NCBI GenBank assembly: GCA_026182355.1
Contig: JAPFBL010000118.1
Location: forward strand, 365,001-429,000
Length of the DNA stretch: 64,000 nt
Origin: Hermatobates lingyangjiaoensis
Taxonomy: Eukaryota; Arthropoda; Insecta; Hemiptera; Hermatobatidae
Direction of reading: 5' to 3'
Part shown: positions 43,438 to 55,042 of the stretch, one piece after another
Layout of the letters: every line of letters begins with the position of its first letter
Position numbering within the stretch: the first letter of the stretch is position 1
Notes under the pieces: generated by a model
The model's database searches: none
Told to the model about the DNA's origin: nothing
What the model saw: only the letters and a program-made list of their open reading frames with translations
Translations under genes and position numbers: made by a program

Positions 43438-43725
43438 GTGGGTCTCTCGCCGATCCAGGAGATCGAAGGACACCAGTCATCAGTGACCTCGGCAGGCAGT
43501 GCAGCGACTCTAGCTCAGATCCTAACGCCAGAAACACCTCCAGGAGTCACACAGGCCGTCCTCTCGCCGGCCTTCACAACCAACGGGATCCCCGTTGTGG
43601 TGACGCCGGTGGCCAGGCGTCGACCCGAGGACAACACTTCCTCAGCATCATCCATCGCCTCTGAAGACCGCTCGCGTAAGACCAGCGTTACTTCACAGTC
43701 AAAGAGGTCCGAGGTCTATGTTTGA
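43438..43725 (+). CDS. Bestrophin, last coding exon
   Basis: This terminal exon has 95 codons and a TGA stop. It encodes VGLSPIQEIEGHQSSVTSAG, a Pro/Thr-rich stretch, then SSASSIASEDRSRKTSVTSQ and a C-terminal SKRSEVYV. The tail is rich in Ser and basic residues, and the last four residues (EVYV) could be a PDZ-type ligand, which is inference. The acceptor GTGCAG lies about 26 bases after the end of a SINE, and no pyrimidine tract is visible. Confidence 0.87.
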   Translation: MGLSPIQEIEGHQSSVTSAGSAATLAQILTPETPPGVTQAVLSPAFTTNGIPVVVTPVARRRPEDNTSSASSIASEDRSRKTSVTSQSKRSEVYV

Positions 43726-44400
43726 GCTTTCCACCTGTACAGACATTTTCTTTTGTTTTTTTTTTTTAGTGAAATGTACAAAAAATTGAATTTCTCAAGG
43801 AGCAAATAGCTCCCCCCCCCCCCCCTCACTCATCCACCTATCTAATAATAATACCTGTTGTGATCCAATCTGCACTGAATCTCAACCCAAGAATTAATGT
43901 GATTTGTGCAATTATCAGTTGTTAAATTGTAATTTGCATTAATTAGTGTAAAGAACTGTGATAGGTATTGACTCCGTCCGAGTAGGATATTAAATTTAAT
44001 GAAATGTAATAAATGTTTAGAAATGCACGCTTTAGGCAAGTGAAAAGTGCAAAGCCGCGTATTAATGCTAATATTTGACGAGACTGAAATCTCAGATTAA
44101 CTGACTTCGTAAAACACCTTCATTAAGGCTAGTTATAGAACAACAAAATCGCCGCCTGTTTTATTTATCTAATTCTTGTATATCACTAAAGAATCTTGAA
44201 AACACTTGTACTCTCTGCTTACATCTTACAAATATCACATTTCGGCGTATGATATAAATAGTCACGATTTGATATAAAACTGAACATAACTATTGATACA
44301 CGAGTTCAGTGGCCTGTTTCAGTAATATAAATCAATTCCAAAAGAATTTCAAGTATTAAACCATAAATGTTTGGCTACGTTTTACTTCTTGCCTTTCATT
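43726..44400 (+). other. Bestrophin 3' UTR and downstream intergenic
   Basis: Contains T and C homopolymers at 43755-43768 and 43813-43826 and the AATAAA at 44008. Confidence 0.5.
44008..44013 (+). terminator. Candidate polyadenylation signal for bestrophin
   Basis: The canonical AATAAA hexamer lies about 285 bases after the bestrophin stop. It is the first canonical hexamer I noticed downstream, and no transcript evidence is available. Confidence 0.4.
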
Positions 44401-44608
44401 ACTGGTACATTCAATCTTCCAATAACTGTTACCTAACAGAACATTTAGTTGCAACTTGCTGGTATATATTATTGGTATTATACTTACTGCTGGTATATAT
44501 ATATATATATTGGTATATACAATCTTCTAATAACTGTTACCTAACAGAACATTTAGTTGCAACTTGCTGGTATATATTATTGGTATTATACTGACTGCTG
44601 GTATATAG
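44400..44608 (+). repeat. Two tandem units of about 110 bp
   Basis: AATAACTGTTACCTAACAGA and GGTATATATTATTGGTATTA occur twice, separated by a TA run. Confidence 0.9.
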
Positions 44609-44867
44609 CAACCTGATATACGTTATATATTCTCCTCCAGCCAAGCAAATCTGGATCATCTGTTTTTTTCTAAATCATTATTTTATAACAAATCGTTTTA
44701 GTATACATAATATATAAATTTGGGAGCAGTCCTTCATTCAAGCATATTTCGTTCAATAACCGACCGTATTTCACCGATGTCATTTTCTTCACCAGTTTTT
44801 CGAGGTTTCTGAATACCTTCTTCTTTCCTTCATCCAAACGTTTGAGAATATTAATTATGGTCGAACC

Positions 44868-44900
44868 GACATGTTTCGACTGGCTTCCAGTCATCTTCAG
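44868..44900 (-). ncRNA. Hammerhead-like motif, family M, left
   Basis: CTGAAGA, extra T, stem II GACTGG/CCAGTC, GAA, palindrome ACATGT, C, stem I ACC/GGT. Confidence 0.7.
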
Positions 44901-45506
44901 GGTAATTAAAAAATTGTTAAAGTCTTTAGAGGTGGTATTAAGACACAGTTTACAGTAATCGTTTAAAGTACCTCTTAATCCTTTTGCTCAAGAGCTACTG
45001 GCTGAATTAAGGCGGTTGGTGGGGTGGGGATGTTGATACTTAACGGTCCCCTGGTGTTACCAGAGACGTATAATTTGAGCACCCTCTTGATGCTATCCGT
45101 CTGAATATTTATTGTATGTTAATTTTGTTTGATTATTATTGCTTCTGCGATTTGTATCCAAATGAAGTTATTTTTTTTTCTAATTATATTATTATTATTT
45201 TCTTTTCTATTATTAGTTATTTTCTATTAGTTATATTAGAAAAGAAAATAACTTCATTTGGATACAAATCGCAGAAGCAATAATAATCAAACAAAATTAA
45301 CATACAATAAATATTCAGACGGATAGCATCGAGAGGGTGCTTAAATTATACGTCTCTGGTAACACCAGGGGACCGTTAAGTATCAACACCCCCACCTTAA
45401 TTCAGCCAGTAGCTCTTGAGCAAAAGGATTAAGAGGTACTTTAAACGACTACTGTAAACTGTGTCTTAATACCACCTCTAAAGACTCTAACAATTTTATA
45501 ACTACC

Positions 45507-45539
45507 CTGAAGATGACTGGAAACCAGTCGAAACATGTC
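45507..45539 (+). ncRNA. Hammerhead-like motif, family M, right
   Basis: Same stems as the left arm, with loop AAA instead of CTT. Confidence 0.7.
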
Positions 45540-45664
45540 GGTTCCACCATAATTAATATTCTCCAACGTTTGGATGAAGGAAAGAAGAAGGTATTCAGAA
45601 ACCTCGAAAAACTGGTGATGAAAATGACATCGGTGAAATATGGTACGTTATTCAACGAAATATA

Positions 45665-47290
45665 ATATATAAATATATATTTATTTAAAAACTATTAACG
45701 AGATAGAAGCTCAGGCCCGACCCGAACGTAATAATTAACATTTTAGTCCAAACCCGGCCCGAATTTCGGATTGGGTCGGGCTGGATCTTAAGATCTTACC
45801 TCTAGTTCGAAGTAACGCGTTTACAGATATTTATGATTCACTGTCATCATTACTGAACACAATATATATAATGTGAATATCACTGAATTCAAAATTCAAT
45901 AGTATGTGGGTAGACGAGATGTAAATTCAGAATGAATATGTTTCTACGAATATGAAACATTCTAGTTTTATCAAGTGAATATAGCAAAGGATTTCTCTAA
46001 CCTCAATCGACTAAATAAATTATTAAAAAAGGAGCATTGAAAATGAATAACAAATACTCTGATTTATTTATAAAATTGTTAAGTATTTGTGTTGGAGCTA
46101 TTGTTTGAAATTATCTTTAAATATTTTTGAAACTTAAATTGTAAAATATGGTACTTAAGATTTCACCTGACGGGATAACGTTTTGTTGATATTTCATTTG
46201 ATAAAATATCTTCAAATAAATTTGCCATTCTAAAATTTTGTCTGCAGAAAATAATAATATTTTTTGTCTCTTATAATAATGATATATATTATTCTTAATA
46301 TATAATAATATATAAACTTGTAAAAATAAATAATCAAAACACTTATGCAGATGAAATACTATCCACATAATTATATCCATTTTCTTGTTAGAAAATTAAG
46401 TAATCAATCTCAATCCGAAAGAATGAAGCAAAAAGCAAAAATCCTGTTTGAAACAAGAAAATTGGAACAAATAATACTCACTTATGATTTATTATGTGGA
46501 TTGAATTAAGGCTAAACAATGTTGGGTCATTTGAAAGTTTAATTAATTCGATTTCTTGGGAGATTTTTTTACCTAATAAATTGAATTTTTGATTCGGCAA
46601 ATCATTGTTGAGTACTCAACAAATTGATCTTCAAACCTGTTAAAATGAAATTTTTAGTTCAGTTATAATGTTCAGCTAAATATTAATAATGTTCATTTAT
46701 TGTTTAAACAATGCTTAAATTTTCAGCATTGTTTACTTGATAATAAAGAAAAATGTATGTTAAGCATAATTACGTTTGAAAAAATTAAATTTGTCTCATT
46801 TATTATCAAAATATGATTTTTCAAGAAAAAATTCAATGCTGAGTTTGTGTGTGACTCTAGTTCAACACTGTGTTTAAGAATGATTTAAAATTGATTTGTT
46901 TTTAGTGTAAAGTTCTTTAACTCATGAGTTCATTTTGACTAGGCGAGATAAGAAATGTGCCTTTGACTTATTTAGTTAATGTGTGGGTAAAGAAATGAAT
47001 GGCTGTGTGATAGGATGTTTTATTTTGATTTCTTTAAAGTAGTATCAATTTATCGCAAGTTTATGGTGATGTTAGTGTAAAGTGTTTACTTATTGTATTC
47101 ATGTACTCGTGTATATGAAGGGCGCATCTTAACCTTGCTCCAGTATTAATATGCTCAAAAACGGAAAAAGGTTTCAGAAATAAATTTATATTTTAGTGTG
47201 CCGGAATCCTTGTATCTTTTTGGACTGTGTTTTTCGACTTTTTTGATCCTGCTTTGTCAGTTGTTAGTGAAATATTCAACATTTTTTGTT
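45665..47290. other. AT-rich intergenic sequence
   Basis: No feature apart from a short palindromic CCCGACCCGAAC / GGGTCGGGC patch at 45715-45785. Confidence 0.55.
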
Positions 47291-47309
47291 TAACCGTGGC
47301 ACCTTCAGA

Positions 47310-47500
47310 CCTTGTAGAAAAACGGAAAAGAGTTATCTTAACAGTAACACAGAAGGTTGAGTTGATTAAAAAGTCGAAATACAATAGTATCGATCATGGG
47401 AATATCGGTCAGGTGTTCCTCCCTTTTAGTCCGTTAAACCGAAGTATGACTATGCAACGGTGAGAAAGTTTTTTGAAAAGTTGAAAACCGAAGATTACTT
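47310..47500 (+). mobile_element. Tigger/pogo-like transposase N-terminal fragment
   Basis: Reads EKRKRVILTVTQKVELIKKS, the start of the CENP-B/Tigger-type DNA-binding domain, then decays into stops. Confidence 0.5.
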
Positions 47501-48412
47501 GTTGCCCAGACTATACTCGAGTACTTTATATTCATAAGATGTGTACATTCCAAGTGTGATAATTCAACTTAAATAGTATCAGCTAAGCAATTTTCTGTGA
47601 TGATATGTAAGAAAGATAGACCTTCTAGTCTTTCGAAACTGAGACAGTTATAATAACTGCACCCTTTACATTAAAACAATAAATCCAGAATTAACCCCTC
47701 CCACAGGTGTTTCATACCAAACTGTATATATCTCATTCACATAAAAAAAAAACTCTTATTTTTGGTCCAATGTAACTTATTTTTAAATCTGAAATATCAA
47801 GTTTAACATTTTCTAGTTTTACAAAAAAAAAATGATCTATTTCTAAAATAAATCAGAATGTAGATAAGTAAAGATTGATGGGTCAGGTTTGTTTTATTAA
47901 ATGTTATACAAAGATATCTTGGATGCTCATTCTATTCTTTGAGAATTATATAAGTAAAAGAGGTTTAATGAATGAACGATAAGTATATGTGATACATCGT
48001 GTTGATTATTTATAATACATGCACCTTTTTTTTTGTGAGTTGTAAATGTATTTCAAGTTTAGTTTACTTGTTTTAAAAGTATAAGTGCTTTCCTGGAGAC
48101 CTTAATTTGATTAGATAAAATTCTAAATTGAGATTTAATAATAATACACCTTTTTTTTTTCAAAGTAAATATATTGGATATGTATAACATGGTTGTACAA
48201 GTATTTAATTTTACTATACATAACCGATTTGAAATACAGGTCAGAAATCACTAATACGGCAACTTTTGGACCAAGAGGGTAACGGATTATCCTTTTTTTT
48301 TCAGATTAATGATTGATTAGCCTATAATGCAGAGAACCTAGTAGCTAGTCACGCCATTTCAAATTTAAAATACCCCTTATTCGAGTTCTTTGTTAAATAT
48401 TTTTACTTGTTT
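47501..48412. other. AT-rich intergenic sequence
   Basis: No feature supported. Confidence 0.6.
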
Positions 48413-48420
48413 CTTTACAA

Positions 48421-49115
48421 CAGAGATTCCCAAAGTGGGTTCCGCGGAACCCAGAAGTTCCTTAACGGACTGTCTAGCGTTCCGCGAAAAACATTAGAGA
48501 AAACATTTTTCTAAATTTTTCTCTTTAGTGGGTATGGATTTATTCTGTGTTTCTTGTCAATTATGAAACCGAATAATACTTATACACAGAAGTAGAAGTG
48601 GTCAAAATTTTATTCATATTTAGGATGAATCACCAGTCATTTTTTGGAGCTATCTGATTCCCGAATTCTTTCGATTGTAAAAATAGCAGTTCTCACATTG
48701 TTGCCACTTCCCACTACCTAATTAAGTAAAACAGGTTTTTCCTTTTATGCTTCCATAAAAACTAAAACCAAACTAGATATAATGCTCGTTCTGACTTGAG
48801 AATCAAACTTTCAACTATAAAACCATAAATGATTACAAAATAAACTTTGTGTTAAAGTTGCTAATAATTCTGTTTCATGTGTTATGTACTTTTGGAAGAT
48901 ATGAAAATTAAAATCTTTTTAGTTTTGAATTTTTCTACGAAAAATACACATGGCAGTAATATTACTTTTTAATTGTTTTTAAACATACATACTATTTATA
49001 AAAGCATATGAAAATATATGTATTATGATTGTATAAAATCATTAGAATCTGGGGTTCCTGGGAAAGTTACTGAAGTAAAAAGGGTTCCGCGTCGAAAAAA
49101 GTTTGAAAAACCCTG
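48421..49115 (+). mobile_element. Non-autonomous hAT element, copy 1
   Basis: Ends CAGAGATTCCCAAAGTGGG and (inverted) CAGGGTTTTTCAAACTTTT, both leading into CGCGGAACCC. Exact 8-base duplication CTTTACAA at 48413-48420 and 49116-49123, as hAT elements make. No transposase frame. Confidence 0.92.
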
Positions 49116-49289
49116 CTTTACAAGATCACTTGAGTGTTCAACACCTTCACTTTCAAGCAACCTAAACCACCTCATCATTGATCTAGTGTACTATTTCATT
49201 GATTTACTTTGAAACATATGTTTCTTTGATTCACTCATAGTTAAAGAAAGCTGAGTAATTTTTCTTTCTGTTTTCTTTATATCATAAGC

Positions 49290-49420
49290 TGTTCATGACC
49301 CAACTCCATAGAATTTACACACGCTTCTCACAGATACGACCTTTTCGGGTATTGACAAAAGTTTATGTTTACGTTTGTCATTTTCTTTATTCACTGGAGC
49401 CATGTTTGGGGATAGAATAA
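49290..49420 (-). mobile_element. Tigger/pogo-like N-terminal fragment
   Basis: Minus strand reads MAPVNKENDKRKHKLLSIPE, KVVSVRSVCKFYGVGS, matching the helix-turn-helix start of Tigger-type transposases. Confidence 0.5.
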
Positions 49421-49950
49421 TCTTTTTGCAAAAATAAAAATTAATAATCATGTAGGAAAAGATTGCCAGTGTTTCAATAAACCGCCTCTGATTTGTGTGT
49501 TTCGGCACAAAAGGCTAGCATCCAATAACGATAATAGTTGTGGATTAGTGCTAACTGACCTGTACATCATCGTACATTTTATTTGCAATACCATAGTTTT
49601 AATTTCATATTTCTGAAATCTTAAATTACTTTTTTAAAAGATAAGTCATTCAAAACTTTTCTTATTGACTTTAATACAAAACAAACTATAACATTTTTTT
49701 TTTAAATTATTTAAATCTAATATAATTTATACTTTGCGAATCGTTTTTTTATCACTTTTATCTTTACTATGAAAGTTTATCATCTATTGCTTTTGTAAAA
49801 ACTTATGTGTTGCATTATCTATGCGATACTGATCATTAGATATCATGAATTCAATATTCGTATAATTAAGTTATCGAACTATAAAATGTTGCATGTTGTT
49901 AGTGCCACAGAGGTTAGTAAACATCATATCATTATAGAAACCCGTCTTAC
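49421..49950. other. AT-rich sequence
   Basis: Nothing recognised. Confidence 0.5.
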
Positions 49951-50009
49951 CTGGTGAATCTTTGTGGACGCATGACTCCGTCTAGCTGATAGTACATCTC
50001 CATGTACTC
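49951..50009 (-). CDS. Candidate exon of an unidentified minus-strand gene
   Basis: On the - strand an acceptor TTGTTACAG precedes 59 bases that read EYMEMYYQLDGVMRPQRFT plus two bases, followed by a strong donor GTAAGA. Composition is coding-like and stands out from the AT-rich surroundings. In phase it follows the other minus-strand candidate at 55042-54987, giving CGIDYAL joined to EYMEMYYQ. I do not recognise the protein. No further exons were found with confidence. Confidence 0.45.
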
Positions 50010-50365
50010 CTGTAACAATTATTCACGAGCTAAGACCTATTCCTATAAAAATATGATACATGTTGTTTGTTTTATTCCTAAAAATTAAGAAGTCGTTATA
50101 TAAAACTGATATAGCTGTCTTTTTTTAGCAAAATACATTTCATATATCTTATTGTATATTTTAATTATTAATCTTCCAGTAAAATTATATATTAAAACTT
50201 GATCCAAATTGATATTATCTTTGAATTTTTTGCGAAGCAAGTTTTGATTTGAATTGTTGAATTATACAGCAAGCGTCTTTGGTTTCATGGAAGTTTTTTT
50301 TTTTGGCTGATTCTATGAGGTCCTTTAGAAAGAGAATCAGCATATTTAAACCAGCTAGTGTGCCA

Positions 50366-50515
50366 TCACAGGGTGCCTCTAAAGTCGTATTTTCTTTTAT
50401 TAGTATTCAACTTTCTCCTTTCTTATTTTCGTAGATTTTAGCCTAGACCAGATAAATGTAAATAAAACATACCTTATTGTATTAATTTATACCTTTTTTT
50501 TTTCAATGTTTAACT
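50366..50515 (+). repeat. 150-bp direct repeat, copy 1
   Basis: CCATCACAGGGTGCCTCTAA to ATACCTTTTTTTTTTCAATG, nearly identical to 51722-51871. Confidence 0.95.
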
Positions 50516-50800
50516 TTTATTTTTAGAATGTACACTTTTGGCATACGTATATTATCCCTTTTATTCATTATTTTGTTATGATTTTAGAACAATTTTTCAA
50601 GTTGGAATTACAACTCAAAATTTGAGATTTTCGACTGTAAATATCTATTTATTTGTAAATGAATTTATTTGCAATAAAATATAGACAAGGTGTATTTTTT
50701 AAAAATATATATATATATTATATCCTGTAATATTTCCATTAAAGCGACAAGTGTGCTGTGGTGGATGTGGGTTACTGTTAGAATTGAAAATGCTCTTCTT

Positions 50801-51475
50801 TAGGTCTATGTCTAAAGACTGCAGATGGTAAAGTCTACAGACATGACCATCTCCATAGTCAAATGACTATGGAGATATATATAGCTGTGCCTTGCGTTTT
50901 GAAACTAACGCTAATTTTTTACTATGGAGATTGTCATGTCTGTAGACTTTTCATGTGAAAGTTTGAAAATGTTTAAACGAGATGGTCATGTTTCTAAAGT
51001 CTACAGACATGACCATCTCCATAGTCAAATGACTATGGAGATATATATAGCTGTGCCTTGCGTTTTGAAACTAACGCTAATTTTTTACTATGGAGATTGT
51101 CATGTCTGTAGACTTTTCATGTGAAAGTTTGAAAATGTTTAAACGAGATGGTCATGTTTCTAAAGTCTACAGACATGACCATCTCCATAGTCAAATTACT
51201 ATGGAGATATATATAGCTGTGCCTTGCGTTTTGAAACTAACGCTAATTTTTTACTATGGAGATTGTCATGTCTGTAGACTTTTCATGTGAAAGTTTGAAA
51301 AATGTTTAAACGAGATGGTCATGTTTCTAAAGTCTACAGACATGACCATCTTGATAGTCAAATGATTATGGAGATTTGGTTGTACCTTGCGTTTTAAACT
51401 AACGCTAATTTTTGACTATGGAGATGGTCATGTCTGTAGACTTTTCGTGTGAAAGTTTGAAAATGTTTGCACGAC
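50801..51475. repeat. Tandem 166-bp hairpin units
   Basis: About four units. Each is an inverted repeat (TCTACAGACATGACCATCTC with GAGATTGTCATGTCTGTAGA) around GCTGTGCCTTGCGTTTTG. The identical open frames here are repeat artefacts. Confidence 0.95.
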
Positions 51476-51510
51476 TTCGGCCCCGAGCCTGTTCGATGTC
51501 AGGTACAATT
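51476..51510 (+). mobile_element. SINE body fragment
   Basis: CCCCGAGCCTGTTCGATGTCAGGTAC only. Confidence 0.6.
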
Positions 51511-51721
51511 GCAGCACCAGGATCAACAAGAGTCTATAGGGGGCATTTGAATGCCAAAGTATTAAATTTGCAGCCGAAAAGGATTTTTCTAACTCTAGAT
51601 TACCGATAGTTGACAGAAGGAAATGCCATTGGACTTCCTGCAATCCTCTGGAGGGAATCTCTTTTAACTCCTTTCGTAAACATTTTACTGAATATTCAAA
51701 ATATCCTCTTGTCCTGTGTGC

Positions 51722-51871
51722 CATCACAGGGTGCCTCTAAAGTAAATCGTATTTTCTTTTATTAGTATTCAACTTTCTCCTTTCTTATTTTCGTAGATTT
51801 TAGCCTAGACCAGATAAATGTAAATAAAACATACCTTATTGTATTAATTTATACCCTTTTTTTCAATGTTT
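51722..51871 (+). repeat. 150-bp direct repeat, copy 2
   Basis: See 50366-50515. The two copies are 1.36 kb apart and enclose the hairpin array. Confidence 0.95.
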
Positions 51872-52051
51872 AACTTAAACTACATCATGTAGTGTTCATG
51901 ATGACTGCCAACTATTAATGCATTCTGGTTTTCTATTTTTGATCCAGGAGTCCTTAAAAATAATAGCCCTCTTAGTTTCCCTGTCTATGTAAATTTCAAT
52001 ACTACAGGCCCACAGGGGTTTTGATTAGAACATTATTTCACGATGTAAAGA

Positions 52052-52960
52052 ACAGTGGCGTAGCAAAGGGAATCCCGGGGAGGGGGGGGGGCACGGCATG
52101 TACCATGGGGCGGGATTTTGAGAGGGTAAAAATTGAAAATAAAAAAAAAATGTAAAATAATAAGCAAAATAAGTTTTTAAGATTGTAAATGTTTTTACGT
52201 TCCATTTATGTAATACTGTTTCAACTGTAATATTTGCCAATTGAAAATACATTTATTTTACATTCTTCAAAAGTAGTTTTTTAATAGAGTTAAAAAATGT
52301 AATATATTTTTTTGCATTTCCATATAATTTAATTTTACAATTTTTTTTATGATTTGAATTATACGTTTTTGTTTTGGAAAAAAAACTTCAGTTTTCTTTT
52401 TTGACGACTAAATATTTTTATTTTCTTTGATAACGACTGTATATAAAAAAATATTTCACATAAACACGTGAAATAACAATCAAAATCAAACCACAACATG
52501 TAATGGGAAAACAAGACTAAGACCCCCAAACGCAGTAAGCGGTCCTCGTCAGAGTCAAAAACCCAACTGTTTTTGGGTTTTTAAATATATATGAATAAAT
52601 CATATTTAAATAAATATGAAAATATTTATTTTCGTAGCATTACAATCAAGGATCTAATTTATTTTAGACTGCCCTTATTAGTCCCAGACTTTCATCTTAT
52701 TACAATACTCAAATATATATATTTCATTTGATGAACAAACAAGAGGGATATATAAATATATATATGTTTTGATATATATGATCCAAATAATATATATTTG
52801 AATACTGTAATAAGATGAAAGTCTGGGACTAATAAGGGCAGTCTAAAATTAGATCCTTGATTGTAATGCTATGAAAATAAATATTTTCAGGACGTTTTGG
52901 AGTGTTGAAAGTTAATGGATTATCAACGGCTAACAAGGGGTTGGGGGCAAAGACAACAGG
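52052..52960 (+). mobile_element. DNA transposon family X with internal palindrome
   Basis: Starts CAGTGGCGTAGCAAAGGGAA with a G run and ends near GGATTATCAACGGCTAACAA. A palindrome at 52625-52890 duplicates TTAGTCCCAGACTTTCATCT in inverted form. A degenerate family A fold-back is inserted at 52441-52583. Confidence 0.6.
52441..52583. mobile_element. Fold-back family A, degenerate
   Basis: AAATATTTCACATAAACACG, AACCACAACATGTAATGGGA, GGTCCTCGTCAGAGTCAAAA. Right arm nearly absent. Confidence 0.7.
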
Positions 52961-54290
52961 TGTTGCCTAGGCAAGGATTTCTTTCTACCACGTTACAAAT
53001 ACTGGAAGAAATCTTCTGTTGGCTCTTCTGCTAAAGCCTGCTGTAGCTATTTACAAACATGCTCTGTTCAAAGGCCCGTTGATTAGCTAGGGCGAACCGG
53101 GGCAACTGCCCTATGTTCCGCGATTGTAGGGGAACGACTGTAGTGACCCCATCGAACGATTGTAGTGACCTCGGACAAATGACCTGTTCATTGGTTAATC
53201 TGTTATGCCGCGGCAGGTCAGATTAACAGCTGCCGTAACGGTCACTTCTGGAAATCGACAGACTCATGGTTTGGTCACTGGGTATGGTCAAAATAAGGTA
53301 AGAGGTACATAATTAATTTAGCATAAATAATATATACTAAAGTGAGATATGACATAATTCCACTAATTGACTCTTATTCCATTTTTAAGGGTCTTTGAAA
53401 AGTATCCCACGAAAAAATATTAGAATATTCCACTAAACAATATTAATAAAAACATAACTTCAGAAGGAAGGTTATAAGTAACCTTCTGCACACCTATTTG
53501 CAGGTTTGAAAGAAGTTGCCAAATTGAAGGAAAAATGTAAAGAACCTAGTAAACAGTTTTAACTTGAATTTTTAATAACATTCAACAATTCGCAATTTAT
53601 TAATAATCTGCATGAAGCTGTTGAATAAAAATTGAATGGAATTGGAGATTGCTCTTGCTTGACCAAGAAAATGATAACACTCACTCAAAAAAATTCGTAT
53701 ATATGTTATTTGACAAAGGGGAAGGAAAATGATCTTATTAAATACTAAGAAGCCATAAAATTCCCAGTATAATAATTCTGTAAAAAACCAAAAATGTAAA
53801 AGATAATTAAAAATTGAAATCTTTCATTTAGAGATTAATAAATGTAATTATCGTACATCTTTAATTATAAATCATCTTAAAACAACATTTTCTTCGCTGT
53901 TTATGATGTTTTTCAGAGAAAAAAAAGGGTATTTTCCTGTTTTAAAGTTGAAAATTTTACTTTAATAATCAATGTAGAAGGATGTCAAGTAAATGTTTGT
54001 AATCAATCCACTGGCTTTTTTAACAAAAGCCATGTTCTTTTGTAGGAGAATATTTCGCATCAAGAAATGTTCACTTTGGTTTTTCAAAAATGTTATTACT
54101 GCTGTAGTTATACTAATGAAATTATTTGCGTCAGCTGTGTGATGTACAAAATTGAGCTTATATATTGATATGTCCTTCAATTATTATCTCTACTAACTCA
54201 GGAATGAAAGACTAATAATCATATCGCATTTAGATGTTTACGTTATGCTTAAATGAGACGTTATGTGTCATATACTCAAGAAATTTGATA
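52961..54290. other. AT-rich sequence, no feature
   Basis: No gene recognised. Confidence 0.5.
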
Positions 54291-54735
54291 TTAAGTTACT
54301 TATAGTAAAGTTGAGTGTAGGCCACTCCAGATTTTTTTCTCTATTGTAACACAATTACTATGAAAGTGAAAAAATTTTAAAATTCTTCAAACATACTACA
54401 TTCCTGTTCATGTTTAGGCTAATCTCAGCTGAATACTATGAAAGTGGTTTTTATTAACTACTACGAAGCCATAACATTCCCAGTATAATAATTTTATAAA
54501 GGGACAGAAAAGATGTTTCTGACATTTTTCAAACAAAATAAGTATATATATTGATAAGTGGATCAATTACTATCTGTAATACCTCCAGGAATGAAAGACT
54601 AATAAACAAACATCTCTCATTTAGACATTTATATTATACCTAAATGGGACATTATATATTATATACCCAAGAAGTATGATATTATGCTTACTTTTGGTAA
54701 AGTTAAGTGTAGTCAACTCCAGTTTTTTACAACAA
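54291..54735 (+). repeat. Diverged direct repeat of about 380 bp spacing
   Basis: AAGTTGAGTGTAGGCCACTC (54311) and AAGTTAAGTGTAGTCAACTC (54702), each preceded by similar AATGAAAGACTAATAA stretches. Confidence 0.65.
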
Positions 54736-54986
54736 GGCATACTAAGTATAGAAATCAACTGATATACTTATAGAATACTAATATACTAATAGAATTCAAC
54801 TAAGTTGAATGTTATCATATTTTAGAGAGAATGTTATATTCTTATGTTAATAGGGATAGAATATTTATTAACAAGTGAGCGTATGTATTTTTTACACAAG
54901 GTATACTACGTATAGTTGACGCGTTGAATGGGAGAGTTTCCTTCTTAGAGAAGAAGGCGTAGCAGGAAGTAATTCTGAGTACTTAC

Positions 54987-55042
54987 CAAGGCGTAGTCTA
55001 TTCCACACGTGTCCTCTTTACATCTTTGTGATTGATGTTTAC
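54987..55042 (-). CDS. Candidate exon of an unidentified minus-strand gene
   Basis: On the - strand an acceptor TCTCGCAG is followed by GT and 18 codons reading KHQSQRCKEDTCGIDYAL, then donor GTAAGT. It ends in phase 0, matching the start of the candidate exon at 50009. The two cysteines (C.EDTC) could be structural. Upstream in the same frame there is a stop at the AGATAG inside the putative intron, so it cannot extend far. The gene is unidentified. Confidence 0.4.

Larger units (their letters stand above)
44720..45664. mobile_element. Fold-back family M (PLE ends)
   Basis: Arms of about 470 bases centred near 45203. The right arm reads NNFIWIQIAEAIIIKQN (GIY-YIG C-terminus), UTR, ribozyme-like motif, then MTGNQSKHVGSTIINILQRL...VFRNLEKLV. 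The left arm is the same on - and extends to NEICLNEGLLPN. Confidence 0.85.

Noticed and set aside
50924..51609. Identical open frames starting MEIVMSVDFSCESLKMF
   Set aside because: They repeat because the DNA is a tandem 166-bp hairpin array. There is no family signature and they run through inverted-repeat arms.
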